Assembly: GCF_020184175.1 (NCBI RefSeq)
Contig: NC_065532.1
Location: 62,001 to 126,000, forward strand
Origin: Aphis gossypii
Taxonomy: Eukaryota > Arthropoda > Insecta > Hemiptera > Aphididae
DNA: 64,000 nucleotides
Direction: 5' to 3'
Position numbers and translations under genes: made by a program. Under the pieces are notes generated by a model. The model worked only from the letters and a program-made list of their open reading frames with translations, was not told the origin of the DNA and did no database searches. Shown here one piece after another: positions 44,941 through 57,659 of the stretch (position 1 is the stretch's first letter; each line of letters begins with the position of its first letter).

Positions 44941-47893
44941 ACCCCCTAATGTACAGCACAGCGGTACCCACTTGCCAATTTTTTTATATTGACATGGCAT
45001 ACCGTTAAAATACACTTGGCCCAAATAATTTACGAAAGATTGACCAAAAGATTTATTCGAATATTTGACAGGGATATTATACCGTGTTATTTCTCTTTTA
45101 CCTTCCAAAAATTTGTTATCTTTATCTTGAGTGAACCTTTTTAGAGTGAACAAAATGGCAATTTTTTATATAGAAATTTGATTGGTAAAACACCCAATTC
45201 CTTGTAATTTTGATTCGTAGAACCTTGCTGCAGAGAGTACTTGTTAAGGCAAATTCTTATAATGTTATTCTGGTTAACTTGCAATTTGTTTAAAACAGTA
45301 TCACTTAATCCACCCCATACTAACATACCATATTGTAATATCGATTGATATAGAGCAAAATAAATAACCCGCATTGTTCTTGGGCACTAAACCCCTTAAT
45401 TTATAGAATCTATAGGTTATATAGAGTAACTTTCCAACTAGGTTTTGAATGTGAAGATTCCATCTTAAGTTTTTATCAAATATGATACCTAAATATCGAG
45501 TACTTGTAACTTCTTTGATAACAATACATTTATTTATGTTATTACAACTGTTACCATCAACGCATCTATGAATTGTTATAGGCTTAAGATTTGGAAAACT
45601 TTTATGAATTGAAAAAGTCATAAACATGGTTTTTTTTTCGTTGAGTGTTAAATTTCTGTGACATAGACATTGATAAACTTTACTTAACCCAGCAGTCGCT
45701 TTTTCATGAGCCCCATCCCACGACTTATCGGTAAAGAGTAGGTAGGTATCGTCAGCATATGAAACAACTAAACCATCAAGACTTAAATCACTAACCAAGT
45801 TTATACATAATAAAAATAAAATTGGACCTAATACACTACCCTGAGGGACTCCGTATTCAACGACACCGTCATGACCTATTATATTATTTATTACAACCAT
45901 TTGTTTTCGATTGAACAAGTAACTTTCAAACCAATTTAAGCTTAGATTATTAATTCCAAAAGTGGGTAATATGTGAAGTAAAATTTTGTGGTTCGCAGTG
46001 TCAAATGCTTTTTTTAAGTCCAAGAATATAGCAATCACCTTGTTACTGTTGTCTAACTCATTAAAAATAAATTGGGTCGTACTAAATAGAGCATCCTCTG
46101 TGCCAATACCTGGTCTAAAACCATATTGATTTTTAGATAACAGTTTGTTTTTCTCTAGGAATGAGATAAGTCTAATTTTAATTATTTTTCAAGTATTTTG
46201 GCAAAATTACTAAGTAAGGATATTGGTCTATAATTATTTAGATTTTTGCGGTCTCCAGCTTTAAAAATTGGTTTAATAACTGCTACTTTAAGATTGTCTG
46301 GAAAAATACTTTGCTGTATACATAAGTTATATATATATACTAGTGGGTTCACTATAAGTTCGGTAATACATTTTAATAATTTGATTGTTATCATGTCTAT
46401 ACCTGCAGCTGTATCATCTTTGCAATTATTTATTATGTTGATAACATTAGAGTTTGTTATTTCTTTAGAAAAAAGACTATCGAAAGAAAGTTCATTATGC
46501 TGATGTAAGGCATAATTATTCGTCGAATAATTAGAGCTCTCAGCTAATTTCTTTCCCATATTGATAAAAAATGTATTAAAAATATTTGACACCTCCAACG
46601 GATCATTGTTAACATCATATTTTTGTTCATTAAATATAACATTTTTAATGTTATCTTTATTACTATTAATTTTAGAGCCAGAAATTTCATTAATGAGTTT
46701 CCAAGTTAATTTAGGATTGTCTGAGACGTTCTTAAATTTTTTCTCATAAAAGGTTTTTTTTGCCAGTCTCAAAATTTTTGTATAGTTGTTTTTATATTTT
46801 TTATAGTGTAGAGCTAGTTTAGTATTATTTGGAATTGTTCTAAGTTTTAGAGATAAGGACTGTTTATGGCGGGTAGAGCAAAGCAAACCAGCTGACATCT
46901 ATTCTTTTAATCGGAAATTTTTTGAAGTAATTTTTTTAGAAGTAGTTGATTTATTGATATAACTATATAAGTAGAAATTATTTTCATAAACTCGGAAAAA
47001 CATTCATTTGCATTGTTTTTGTTATACACTTCCTTCCATTTTTCATTAAATAAAAGTTTTCTCATTTTCTCATGATCAATGATAGAAATAATTTTACTTT
47101 TATTTATCAAATCAGTAGTGGTTATAGGTATTGAAACGCAAGTTGTGAAATGATCGGTTATATCTGTTTGTAATATACCTGCGTTTATCTGGGTAATTAA
47201 GTGTTCTTTATTGTGTACAAATATATGATCAAGACATGCATGTTTTTGCCCGCTGGGTAACCTTGTATATAAATTTAAGAAAGACGAAAACCCGTTTTGT
47301 GACAATAAATTAAGATAATCATTATTTAGAGCATTGTCCCCAATTATATTATGTTCATATCGCCGATAAGCACAGTGTAATTACCTTTTATTTTATTTTC
47401 TATTATAACTTTATTGAACGTAGCATTGAAAACATTAATATCGGTTGAGGGTGACCTATATATACATAATAAAATAATTGGTGTACCTAAATTAGTAAGA
47501 GTTAGTTTAACAATATTTGTTTCGACAAAATTATATTCAAAAAAGTCTACACTGTAATTAGATCTAACAAAAACGAAAATGCCATCATTTTGGTTCCTTT
47601 TTATAGTAGGTAGAGAAAAATAATTTATATCCTTCAATAGAAAAAACATTTTGATCCAAAGTATTATGCCAAGTTTCAGTCAATATTATTACATCTATTT
47701 TAACACTATTTGGATCATTTTCTAAAAAAAGCGTAAGTTCATCAAAGTTTGAGTTTACACTCCTAATATTACAGCACAGAATGTTTACGTACCTGTCATT
47801 TATATTGTTATTAACATGCCAAAATTCCGTAAAAGATTCAAAGTAGTTTGTTTTGCAGCTAAGATATCCATTTATAATTAAAGAATTCTCCAT
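44941..47893 (-). pseudogene. LINE ORF2: endonuclease and reverse transcriptase
   Basis: Starts MENSLIINGYLSC at 47893. Endonuclease motifs are NILCCNIRSVNSNFDEL, IDVIILTETW and, after a shift, NYTVLIGDMNII, DHIF and TDITDHFTT. The RT domain has VAVIKPIFKAGD, NNYRPISLLS, IFLDLKKAFDTANH (45985-46030), GVPQGSVLGPILF and the catalytic YADDT (~45755), with thumb/C-terminal segments YLGIIFDKNLRW, VIYFALYQSILQYGMLVWGG and FVNYLGQVYFNGMP. It performs target-primed reverse transcription by family. At least five frame breaks (near 47620, 47330, 46900, 46180-46040, 45330-45150) make it inactive. Confidence 0.85.
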
Positions 47894-47942
47894 TTATTAT
47901 GAAAAATTAGGTTTGTAAATTAAAATATTAAAAACAAAGAAA

Positions 47943-48844
47943 CTAAACTAATTTAGATAAAGAGTGCTCATCATTTATAATAACGGCTTTGCTATTTTCA
48001 TTTTTTTTTAATAAAAATTTTCGAATCGCTAAACCAAACAAATTTGTACCCTGTATGGCTGTATCACGAGCAAATGCTCTAGTTTTGAAAAATAAATTTT
48101 ATTGAATTGTGTAAGACTATGGTTAATATAAATATTCTCATCATTCCAGTTTGGATTTACTACTTTGCCCTTCAATTTCGCTTTTTTGACATTATCCATC
48201 ATAAATTTCTTGTTTTGAATTGACAGCAACTCTGCGACTATTTTTCTGGATTTATTTGTGATTTTTGATTGAACACGGAAATCTTTTGATACGGAAATGT
48301 TTGCTCCTACTGCTGCCGCGATTGACTCCACTGTTTTTATACAGTCTTCGTTGTTGACCTCCGGGACACCCACGATTTCCACAAATTTTTCAATAGATTT
48401 TTGCTCAAAAACGTTCATTCGTTTGTCTAATAGAGCAACTTCAATTTTTAATTTACAATTTTCTTCTTTTAAAAAAGAATTTTCTACTTTGATATTATTT
48501 ATTGTAGTGACTAACTCTTGTAATTGCTTGCCGAAACTATCAAATTTGTCACTCATAAAATTTACCGATTTGACAAGATCATTAATAGTTTCATTATTTA
48601 CATTAATTGTGTCCGTATGAGTTGAGATTGAAACTATTTTTGAGTCCGGTTTATTCAAACAAATCTCGTTCGATTTGCACTTGCTGCAGGACCATTTTTG
48701 CTTGGCTGTTTTGGACATATTTCTAAAAGCAGACTCCCTCAATGCAGCACATCCGAAGTGAAGTATTGAATTGCATTTGGAACAATTAATGTTATCATCT
48801 TAAAAAACGTCATCGTTACAAATAACACACAACATTGTTGTCAT
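47943..48844 (-). pseudogene. LINE ORF1 with PHD-type zinc finger
   Basis: Starts at ATG 48844 with LCVICNDDVF, a stop at about 48800, then CSKCNSILHFGC ... WSCSKCKSNE: a C4-H-C3 PHD finger layout. A coiled-coil segment follows (VENSFLKEENCKLKIEVALLDKRM), then the conserved ORF1 core 'KFVEIVGVPEVNNEDC ... FRVQSK ... KIVAELLS ... IYINHSLTQFNK'. A frameshift near 48080 separates the end (AIRKFLLKKNEN...). ORF1 proteins bind element RNA. About 300 aa, normal for CR1-like elements with PHD-containing ORF1. Ends ~50 bases before ORF2. Confidence 0.75.
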
Positions 48845-48960
48845 TGATACAAAGTTAGATTAAGCCACTTAATTAAATTAGAACACAAGAATAATCGCAT
48901 ACAACGAGTTTAGAGATAAGAGAGTCAGCGTTCTCACCATACGTGCGTACAGGTCAAGCA

Positions 48961-49231
48961 CCTGACGATTACTGTTTAATCAATTAACTTAAATTATTAC
49001 GAATTAGTTTGTTATATTTTATTCATACATTTAATTTTGTATATAAATAAACATTGTAAATTGTACTTATAAATTCAATTGTGTTATTTATTTTATTATA
49101 CAACTGTATCCAATTTACATATTTCATGAATTAACTTTTCAAAATAAATAATTTTTAAAGTACATAACATTTTCTTACAATACTCATAATCAATATCTAC
49201 ATTCAGAATAATATACTTATGTTCTAAACTA
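48961..49231. other. Short intergenic segment
   Basis: AT-rich, with AATAAA-like words near 49045. It may contain the polyadenylation region of the adjacent minus-strand gene. Confidence 0.35.
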
Positions 49232-51061
49232 TTATATAGGTATTACAAAATCACAAATTTCTAGGTTTAACATAATAAGTCCTAATTGAACTTGTGCATA
49301 ATATGCATCTTTTTTATTTAAAGATAAAGAACCATCAGAATTTTTAATAACATATTTCAAATCATTAATTAACTCAGGTACACTTTTGCTACTTCCTAAG
49401 TATGGACATTTAATTTCTAATAATTTTATTGGAACATTTAAGTCATTCAAAACTATACCATCCGGTGAATATCCAAGCCAAGGAGTTTGGTAGTGTACAA
49501 TGAAACCAGATTGGATTACTTTTTGTTTAGTTGTTTCAGCATACAATACTCTAGCAATTTGTTCATATTTTATTCCATGCTTAACAAATTTATTAGAAAA
49601 TGATTTAGGCCAAAAGTAACTGCTTGCTTTTTTAGACCATTTTTCATCAGATTTATTAGAAGAAGTATAATATGTATAAAGGGAATAACAACGACTACCT
49701 GTTATTTTAAACTGGCGAATTTGATGCCAAAAAGATTTGTCATTTAAAGACAAATTTCTAATTTTTGTAGGAGTCATTGTTAGTATTACTTTACAATCAC
49801 ACACTTTTTGACAACAATCACCTAAGTTTAAAACTGAATATTCAGATATTAAATCAAGTAGTTCATTACTAATAATTTGAAAAGGTTCTTCATAAATTTC
49901 AGTTGCATATACATCACTTCTTATTTCAAATGATTTTCTTCCTGTTGAATGCAGTGCTATAGCAGACAAAGGTGCAGCTGAAATAAGTGCTGATCTAAAA
50001 TAAAACAAATACATTATTAAATAGATTACTTAACTACTCTAGTTAGATGAAAATATACTTGAACTTTATAATTTATATAATTAGATATATTACTCAAATG
50101 TAATGAGTACTATTTTTGTTATGGATAATATTCTAAATTACAGAACAAAATGTGTCATTTCAATAATACATAAGTACCAACAAAAAAATTTAAATATTAT
50201 TTATAATAAAATTAAAAAACAAGAAGTACCTTATAGTTGTTTTAGATGATATTAGTGTAAAATCAATATTATTTCCAACACAACAAAATTTTGAAATAGG
50301 AACTGGTTTAAACTGCTCAAGTGATGGTTCTTTTAATTTTGTCAATTGACATTTTAAATCGGTTCATGAAAGTGTTTCAATTTCATCCAAAGAATTTCTT
50401 GAAAAAATATATTATCAAATAATTACAAATAAAACAGTATAATATATCATTTACATACAGTTATATGTATATACTATTAATTTTTATTGAAGCATACAAG
50501 GCTGTATAAATTCTAACAGAAATTAATTTTCTAAGGTTACAAATGAAATGAAGAGTAGGTAAACTAAATAAAATATAATTACTAATTAGGTATACCTATT
50601 TAAAAGTAAAAGAATAGCAACAATGTGTTTACAGCATTCTGAAAGGCCAGCGGCGCATGTACAAGACAATTTTTCAATTTTAAACAAAGACACTGAAGAT
50701 ATATTTCCTGTAATTTCATGTGGCATTTCTCTTATGTGAGAAGTTTGAATTACTAAAGCAGTAATTTGAACTTCATTTTCCTAATTAAAAATAACAGTAT
50801 AACAAACTTTAAAAATTTAAAATTTATATGTAGGTATTAGGTACAAACAATTTTCCAAAAGCATAAGAAATTAAAATATTGTTTATTTTTTAGCATAACT
50901 GCCATTATGTAGGTATATTATAATATGTAAGTAACATACCTTAACAATTTTTCCACACAATATTATTTGTTTACTTTTAAAACTTGCTCTCCTTCCACAA
51001 CATTTCGTGAGTTAATAGAACAATTTGCAAACGTAAATATTTCGCCAATAGTAAATGCCAT
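49232..51061 (-). pseudogene. SWIM zinc-finger and YqaJ-type nuclease gene, four exons
   Basis: Exons with AG/GT borders on the minus strand: 51061-50940 (MAFTIGEIFTFANC...), 50780-50596, 50397-50230 and 49994-49232. Exon 2 has the SWIM motif LSCTCAAGLSECCKHIVAI (CxC...CxH). Exon 4 has the YqaJ/lambda-exonuclease-like core: ITGSRCYSLYTYY, GIKYEQIARVLYAE, WLGYSPDGIVL, LLEIKCPYLG, YYAQVQLGLIML, with the D...ExK catalytic residues (GYSPDG, EIKCP). Total ~410 aa. Damage: a 1-base frameshift late in exon 1 (reads VNK stop) and a TGA near 50365 where Trp is likely. Related SWIM-YqaJ genes are multicopy in arthropod genomes in my recollection and may be element-derived. Role unknown. Confidence 0.7.
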
Positions 51062-52064
51062 TTTAATCTTTAAAAACTAAGAAAGTGGTTTAATGTTATA
51101 GATATGTATTAACTACACTAAACAGCAAACATCTAAGTCCTAAAGACAAATATCAAACTTAGTACAGACTTTCGACTGAGAAGTGAGAATAATAATTTTA
51201 ATATAATATAATTCACTAATAATACTCTATGCAATATTATTAATAGAATCGCCATCTGTTATAGACTTTATCAGTAATGTTTATCCTATTCCGGACTGGT
51301 GGGGTAACCGCCACCCATAACGACAGTAAGCGCTCCTCGTGTTAATTTGTTATCCCAATAATATTAGGTTTTTACGCGTTGCGTCGGGTCTTTCTTGCCG
51401 TCGGTGGCTTTTTATTTTTACTTACGCCGTTCATTATTTTTGTTGTACACGGACATTTTTAGTGGCGTGAGTTTTGTTATAGTGCGAAAATATTTCGACC
51501 AATTATATTATATCAATTTTCTGCACACGGGTGCAGCAACGTTTTATCGTATTCCAGCACGGGCTGTTATATGATACGAACATTTGTTTTAATATAAATT
51601 ATAATATATCTTCCCTCCGCGGCTCCGCTCACGAGTTGGTCGATGGCGAACGACGGTGTTCGGAGATCCATGGTGAAAACGGTCGACGCGAAACGAATAC
51701 AATCAGCGGTCCGGGGGTCTATTCTCGAATGTAACGTAAGAAAAGTGAACGACCAAAGCGTACGTAAACCACCATTTTTACGTAGTATATTAAAAAACCG
51801 TATTCTTGAATTTTTATCGTACATACGTATACGTAATTATTCGTAGTTCTCTTACGGTTACTTATCCACCATACGAATAGAGTGTTCGTACGTTTTATTA
51901 TCATTATCTATCTGATTTTATTGTTTTAATCAAAACGTATTTACACCTACCAAACAATAAACGTTAATTAAAAGTTTAAAAGTTTAAATTTGAATCATTT
52001 TTTTCAATTCAATTATTTATTCGTTATTTATTTATCTACTTGTAGTGTAAATCCCAATTTAAAC
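51062..52064. promoter_or_regulatory. Possible divergent promoter region
   Basis: Lies between the start of the minus-strand SWIM-YqaJ gene and the plus-strand HARBI1-like gene. It is locally GC-richer (51290-51420, 51520-51740). Frames at 51531-51734 and 51643-51846 (MANDGVRRSMVKTVDAKR...) overlap on both strands and have no recognisable family. No TATA or initiator can be singled out. Confidence 0.3.
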
Positions 52065-53577
52065 GATGGCTTTTCAAGAATTTGAACAAATGTTAATGTT
52101 ACAGCAATTAGAATTTGTAGAGTTAGACGCAGTAGATAATCATCCTCGTCGATTTTACCAAGCTTAAAATGTTCTTGAAGGTTCGTTCAATATATTATGT
52201 CCTTTTTACAAAAATTATAATTAATTTTAAGGAATATTTAAAATTTATTTCATATTGAATATGGTACCTATTGACTATATTCATTAAATAAATTATATAT
52301 ATATTACGGCAGTAAAATAAATATAATATTTTAGCGGCTAGATTTTTGACGTTATTTCCCGGGAAAAGTTAAGAATTTAAATGAAATCAGCACTGTAACT
52401 ACGGTTGTTTGGGACCCCAAACACAGCGTTTATTTAATTGTTAATTATTATTGCCCTTATTTAATTTTAGAACTATCTGATAAACAGTTTATTAAAAAAT
52501 TCCGCCTAAGTAAAGGGTTGGCTGGTGAACTCATTGAAGTATTAACGCCTTATATGTCTGAACCAACAAGAAAATCGTCAATTTCAATAGAAAGAAAGGT
52601 ATAATTTAATAAGTAATTTTTCTACGTTTATATATAGTACCTAATAAAAATTGTCAATCAATTTGATGTACAATTTTAAATTATTAATAGGTTTTGACAG
52701 CATTGCGATTTTTTGCAAGTGGATCTTATCAACTTGATATAGGAGATAACAGGTCTTCAGGCTTAAGCCAAGCTTCTGTGAGTCGATGCATAGCTGAGGT
52801 CACTGATGCAATGAATATATCTGATGTTGTCAAGCGTTATATCCATTTTCCAGATAGTTTTGAAAAACTTAATACTATCAGGAGAGGGTGAATATTATAC
52901 CTAAATTATTTAAATATCAAGGTTTAAGGCATTAGGTACTGGCATGGGGGGTCTACATAAATACTTTATTATTTCAATACCTATATAGGCTATAACTGTA
53001 ATTAAATAATCACAAAAAAATCAATTTAAATGATTTAATACTTAAATATGGGTACCTAATATAATATCGGTCTTCACTCATACGACATACCTTATGTCCT
53101 ATATCCATAATAACTGAATATCAATTACCTATACAGTTATACTAAAAATGTAAAACTGTTTAATAATAATATTTAGATTTTACGAAAAAACTGGTGTACC
53201 GGGAGTTATAGGTTGCATAGATTGCACCCATATAGCAATTTTTCCACCTAATTCTATTAAAACTAGTAAGTAATAAAAATAGGCACTAAAGTAACCTTAT
53301 AATTAATACAGTAATAAATTTAGTTTAAATCAAACAAATAACAATAAATATAAGTTATGTAAAGCTTGAATCTTATTAAAATAAAACAGATACCTTTATT
53401 TTTGTACATTCAAAAATAACTTTTTGTATACATGGGAAATTCATAAAATTATTATTTGTATGTTGTAGTTGAAATAATTACACAAAACACTATTTTTTAT
53501 TAACTAGATTTATTAATTGACGTGTAAAGTGTAATACTTACCTACTACTTACCTAATACTTACCTGGTAGTTAATAC

Positions 53578-54149
53578 TGTGGTATACCGGTATTTCAGTA
53601 TACGCGGTATAACCAACTAGGTAAGTTTTACCCTCGTACTCTTTAGTTAATGACACTCTCTAAAATGAATTAGAATGGCACTGTTAACTAACGAGGTACG
53701 ATGGTGTGCGCTTGTCGATTCTTCGCTCATTTATAGTGGAAATGACTCGAAGATTACTTATACCCGTGGTACGTATATCTCGGCGCTGTTTTCCATATAA
53801 AGGTAGGAACGCAAGGAAGACTTAAATGATATCCAACTCGGGTTGTCCTGGTCGGAAACACTTTTTTATTAAACTCAAAAACATAAAATAAACAATCAAA
53901 AAATCCATTAATTTAGTCCGTACTATAACCGCCGTTTCACACGTGCGATCGTCGTACCTACACTCTCGCCGACTCACTCAGCGACAGCGGGACTCCCGTT
54001 GCCCGTGCGTACGGCGGTCTTATATACAAAATTTGTCTTGTCGCCTCAGCACATTTTGCTTCACCGGCCTCTCCCGTGTTTTATTTAAAAAATATTTTTC
54101 TTTATACATATTAAGTAATAATTTGGACGACTGTCTACAATATACGACA
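53578..54149 (-). mobile_element. Probable solo LTR (572 bp) in a HARBI1-like intron
   Basis: Ends TGTGGTATACC and TATACGACA (tips TGT/ACA, inner GTATA inverted), flanked by ATAC at 53574-53577 and 54150-54153. On the minus strand it contains a TATATAAG box near 54030 and an AATAAA signal near 53870 in promoter-to-polyA order, with GC-rich sequence between. A 4-bp duplication is modest support. Confidence 0.5.
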
Positions 54150-54677
54150 ATACTTTCTTGAATACTATATACTATTACTTTAACATTTCATTAAATTATA
54201 CAATTCAAGGTTTGTGATTCAGATGCTAGAATTTTAAACGTAAATGCTAATTTTCCTGGTAGTACTCATGACTCCTATATATGGCGTCAAAGTTGTGTAT
54301 CAACGTACATGGAAAATTTACATAGTAATGGTCATTCATCATATTTTCTCTTAGGTATAAATTACCAATCTTCTCTGTAATTGGTATAAGATACATTTTA
54401 TATATAGGGTAAAATATCTTCTGTAGGTGATTCAGGATATCCACTAAGATCTTGGCTTTTAACGCCACTAAGTGACCCAGTGTCAGATTCTCCTGATGCT
54501 GGTTATAATAATTGGCATACAAGTACAAGGTCAACAATTGAAAGATGTAATGGTATTCTGAAAATGCGCTTTAGGTACATATTCTCTTTAGGCTAAATAA
54601 ATAATATATAAATAATTCAAACATTTATTTTATTAAATTATAATTAGATGTTTACTGAAGCATAGAGTTTTGCACTA

Positions 54678-57424
54678 CGATCTAGGACAAATGGACGTAG
54701 CCATTTGGACGTGGCCGTTTGGACAATTGGAAGTCAAAAAAAAAATATATATATAAATCCATATTTACATTATTAAATATTATTATAAGTCTTCAAAATT
54801 TGCTTATTGTATAATAATGTATACAGATTTTAAATATTCATTTTTTTTTAATAAAAAAAAAATTAAATTAAATTAATAAGCTATTTATATTTATACGTCA
54901 AAAATGAATATAAAATACCTAAATATACAAATAATTCATAATATAGAACATTAAAATTTAAAATATATCTAAAACAATCTTTTTATTATAGGTAATATAC
55001 CAAACAATTAAAATACAATATCAAAAAAAAATACTTATACTAATTATTTTACTATAGGTAGTTCGTCAAAATATTTATATTTATTATAATACATAAAAAA
55101 TGAATATAAAATATTTAAATATACAAAATTCATAATATCTAAAAAGTTATTGGATGTCAAACATAGTTTTTTATATTAATTATATCACCTACCTATCTTA
55201 TTCTGTTGTTATATTAAAAATGATCAACATCTCATTTTAATGTAATGAAATATTTTGAGCGATTCCGCGTAAAAATGATATTTTAGTTCTAGTGTCATAA
55301 CTTTGAACAATTTTTAAAATACGTTTATCTGCGTCAATAAATTTTTTTAGTTTTTTTGGGAGACTCTTACCTGCTTCAAGTTGGTTATAAAATACATCTC
55401 GCCCAGCTTGTACTTTCCGTAAACAGTCGATGAAAGACCACAAACTAGGATGTTGAACTCCCATTTCGACATTTAGTCGTCTATTAGCTGCTTCGGCATG
55501 GTTGTTAGTCCTATCTTGACCATTCAAAACTCGTTGGTGTAAATTCCAAATGTGTGGTGGGAATAATGCTGTCCGACGACCTCTTCCGTTTCTATTAACC
55601 CTTCCAACATAATTGTCCTCAAATTAGTCAAGTAAAGGTTGTAAGCATTCTGGTAAGTCATCTCCTAATTGTTGTATAGCAGCATCTAGGTTTTCAATTG
55701 GAACAAATGAAAGAGCTACGACCATTTTTATAAATATTGAAAAATCAGCATCATTTTTATATCTTGAAGCGAAACCCATTTCGTTCATTTTTTTATGAAA
55801 ATTTTTTGTCAAATGATACAAACAACCGTGAATTTCAGCGTCGGGGTATTTTTTTTTTATGGTATTAATTACTGATAATTCAAAATCACATGACACTGAT
55901 TTTGGATTTAAACCGGGTTTTAATAAATTTAGCATATCAAATAATTTATCGTACGTTTTTTTCTGTTTATTTGGCAACAGTGCATAAATTAATGGATGAA
56001 CACCATTTAGCGCTTCCGCAAGAATAACGTAAACCTGAGCAAAAAGTGTTGGTGCTACTTTAAATGTCCCATCGCAATACCAAACTTTTGAAAAATGTAA
56101 TATTTCTAAACTTCTAGGTCTTCCAAAAATTAATATTCTATTTTCACTAGGTCCGCTATCGTCTAATAAATAATTTTCAGATATGCCTTCAGGCGGTGAA
56201 TAAACTTTGTATGAATCTGGTATATCTAGCGTTATCAAATCATTCGGTGCATTTGGTGCTGCGTGTATTTCATTCCGTTTTCTTCGAACCGTCTTTTTTA
56301 ATGCTGGACCACTTTGAAGTGCTCCCTACATAGTTATGAAAAAATTATGAATAATATTATAAATGTAATAAAAATTTTATATAAATATAATAGATTAAAA
56401 AATAATGCAGAATTTCCGATACGATTCTTTTGTTATATCTAAATATGAATTTTTTAATCTTCGTTCATCTATATATATTTTTTTTTAAACCCGTAACAGA
56501 TTATTACAGATTATTTTTAATAATTTATTAATTATTATTGAATTTTTAAATTTGATTTTTAATTACCTACTAATTGAACCCAGCAATTGATTGGGTTTTA
56601 GATACAATTTTAGATTTCAATGTTACCTACTAATACAGTATGTTAGTACTATTATATTTATGAAAAAAAAATCTAATATTATCTAATAAGTACCTTAGAT
56701 GCTTGTGACAATCCATAAATACACTCGTTTATCACGGTAGATGTTGGTTCCATGGTTTCTCTAGCACGTTTTTTAATATTGCACACTGCTATATTTGCTT
56801 CAACTTTAGCAGCGTCAGAGTCGTGAGTGTGATTGTTTATGTGCTTAAGAATAATTAAATCTGTTATACCAGTATGCACACGAGCCTTACACTCTTGTTT
56901 ATATCTACATCGCCAAAACCGTTTTAATCCATCAGAACTAAAAGCGTCAAATAAATACATAAAACCATCATTCAAAAGAACTTTACCATCGCGATTCGAA
57001 TTAATAATTAACGACATTTTACATATATGTACACTATTACACAATTTGTACACAACTAACAAGATTATAAGTGTGTATTGTCGTGTATTACTGTGTTTCG
57101 ATAAAGTGTGATATCAATGGTTGTAATAACCAATACGTTTAAAGTTATATATTATACCTATTTTTAGTATAGGTGTACCTATTGCCAAAACGATAAAATT
57201 CAATCTATAGGTAATAGGCGCGTGATAATCAATTATAATCGATAATGTTCGATATGATACGATACCATTAGTTATATTACTAACAAATATAATATACAAG
57301 AACTATTAGTTTTTAATTTCTAGTTTTTTTTTTTTAAATTTTAAATTAAAATTAATTTTTTTTTGACGTCCAATTGTCCCAAAACAGCCACGTCCAAACG
57401 GCTACGTCCATTTGTCCCTATTCG
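54678..57424 (-). mobile_element. MULE (Mutator-like, FLYWCH type) inserted in the last HARBI1-like exon
   Basis: Ends CGATCTAGGACAAATGG and, reversed, CGAATAGGGACAAATGG, followed by matching sequence with internal TTTGGACGTGGC units for ~55 bases. Flanked by a 9-bp duplication TTTGCACTA (54669-54677 and 57425-57433), the hallmark length for MULEs, which lies inside conserved Harbinger coding (VLHY/RLHY). The transposase is on the minus strand. The interior side at 54740-55236 is AT-rich and has a ~200-bp spaced direct repeat of AAAAATGAATATAAAATA. Confidence 0.9.
55237..57062 (-). pseudogene. MULE transposase with FLYWCH zinc finger, two exons
   Basis: Exon 1 (57062-56694) has the FLYWCH pattern LLNDGFMYLFDAF, FWRCRYKQECKARVH, HINNHTH. 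It splices at AAG/GTACTT to an acceptor TATGTAG at 56326; exon 2 (56325-55237) starts with a basic run (KKTVRRKRNE). The MULE domain shows YCDGTFKVAP (first Asp), FAQVYVILAE, LIYALLPNKQKKTYD, VSCDFELSVI (second Asp), IHGCLYHLTKNFHKK, and later NNHAEAANRRLN with the likely Glu. One in-frame stop (about 55624-55626) after QPLLD interrupts it; otherwise the frame is continuous to ISLH. The start could also be the Met of MSLIINSNRDGK at ~57016. Cut-and-paste transposase by family; nearly intact. Confidence 0.85.
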
Positions 57425-57659
57425 TTTGCACTACCACCCAGAGAGAGCATCAAAAATTATTATAGCTTATACCATTCTCCATAACATGTGCATTAATGAA
57501 AACATACCTGTTCCAATAAATGAACCTGATGATCCTGCAAATGTCGACTTTGGAATGTATGATGCACAAATTAATCCTGACCCTGAAGTAGGTCAACATT
57601 TAACAATTGGTCGTCGTATGCAACAACTGGTCATACGTTCATATTTTACAAGACATTAA

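Larger units (their letters stand above)
44917..48960 (-). mobile_element. Non-LTR retrotransposon (CR1/Jockey-like), minus strand
   Basis: Carries ORF1 with PHD finger and coiled coil, then ORF2 with endonuclease and reverse transcriptase, in the 5'-to-3' order expected on the minus strand. Probable 5' UTR is at 48845-48960. Frameshifts and stops disrupt both ORFs, but the element is nearly full length. Target duplication and 3' tail were not identified. Confidence 0.85.
52065..57659 (+). pseudogene. HARBI1-like PIF/Harbinger transposase gene, interrupted by a MULE
   Basis: Exons with GT-AG borders: 52065-52166 (MAFQEFEQMLML..., stop at the end), 52471-52598 (LSDKQFIKKFRLSK), 52691-52887 (ALRFFASGSYQLDIGD, GLSQASVSRCIAEV), 53177-53265 (GVPGVIGCIDCTHIAI, first catalytic Asp), 54210-54354 (NVNANFPGSTHDSYIW, second Asp), 54427-54574 (GDSGYPLRSWLLTPL, STIERCNGILKMRF, catalytic Glu) and a last exon from 54648 (CLLKHRVLHY). 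The last exon is split at 54677 by the MULE and resumes at 57425-57659 (LHYHPERASKIIIAYTILHNMC), ending FTRH. The DDE triad is present, but the first exon stop and the insertion inactivate it. Whether it was a transposon copy or a domesticated gene is open. Confidence 0.8.

Noticed and set aside
51531..51846. Short frames in the GC-richer region upstream of the Harbinger gene
   Set aside because: Overlapping frames on both strands, no known domain; may be untranslated leader only.
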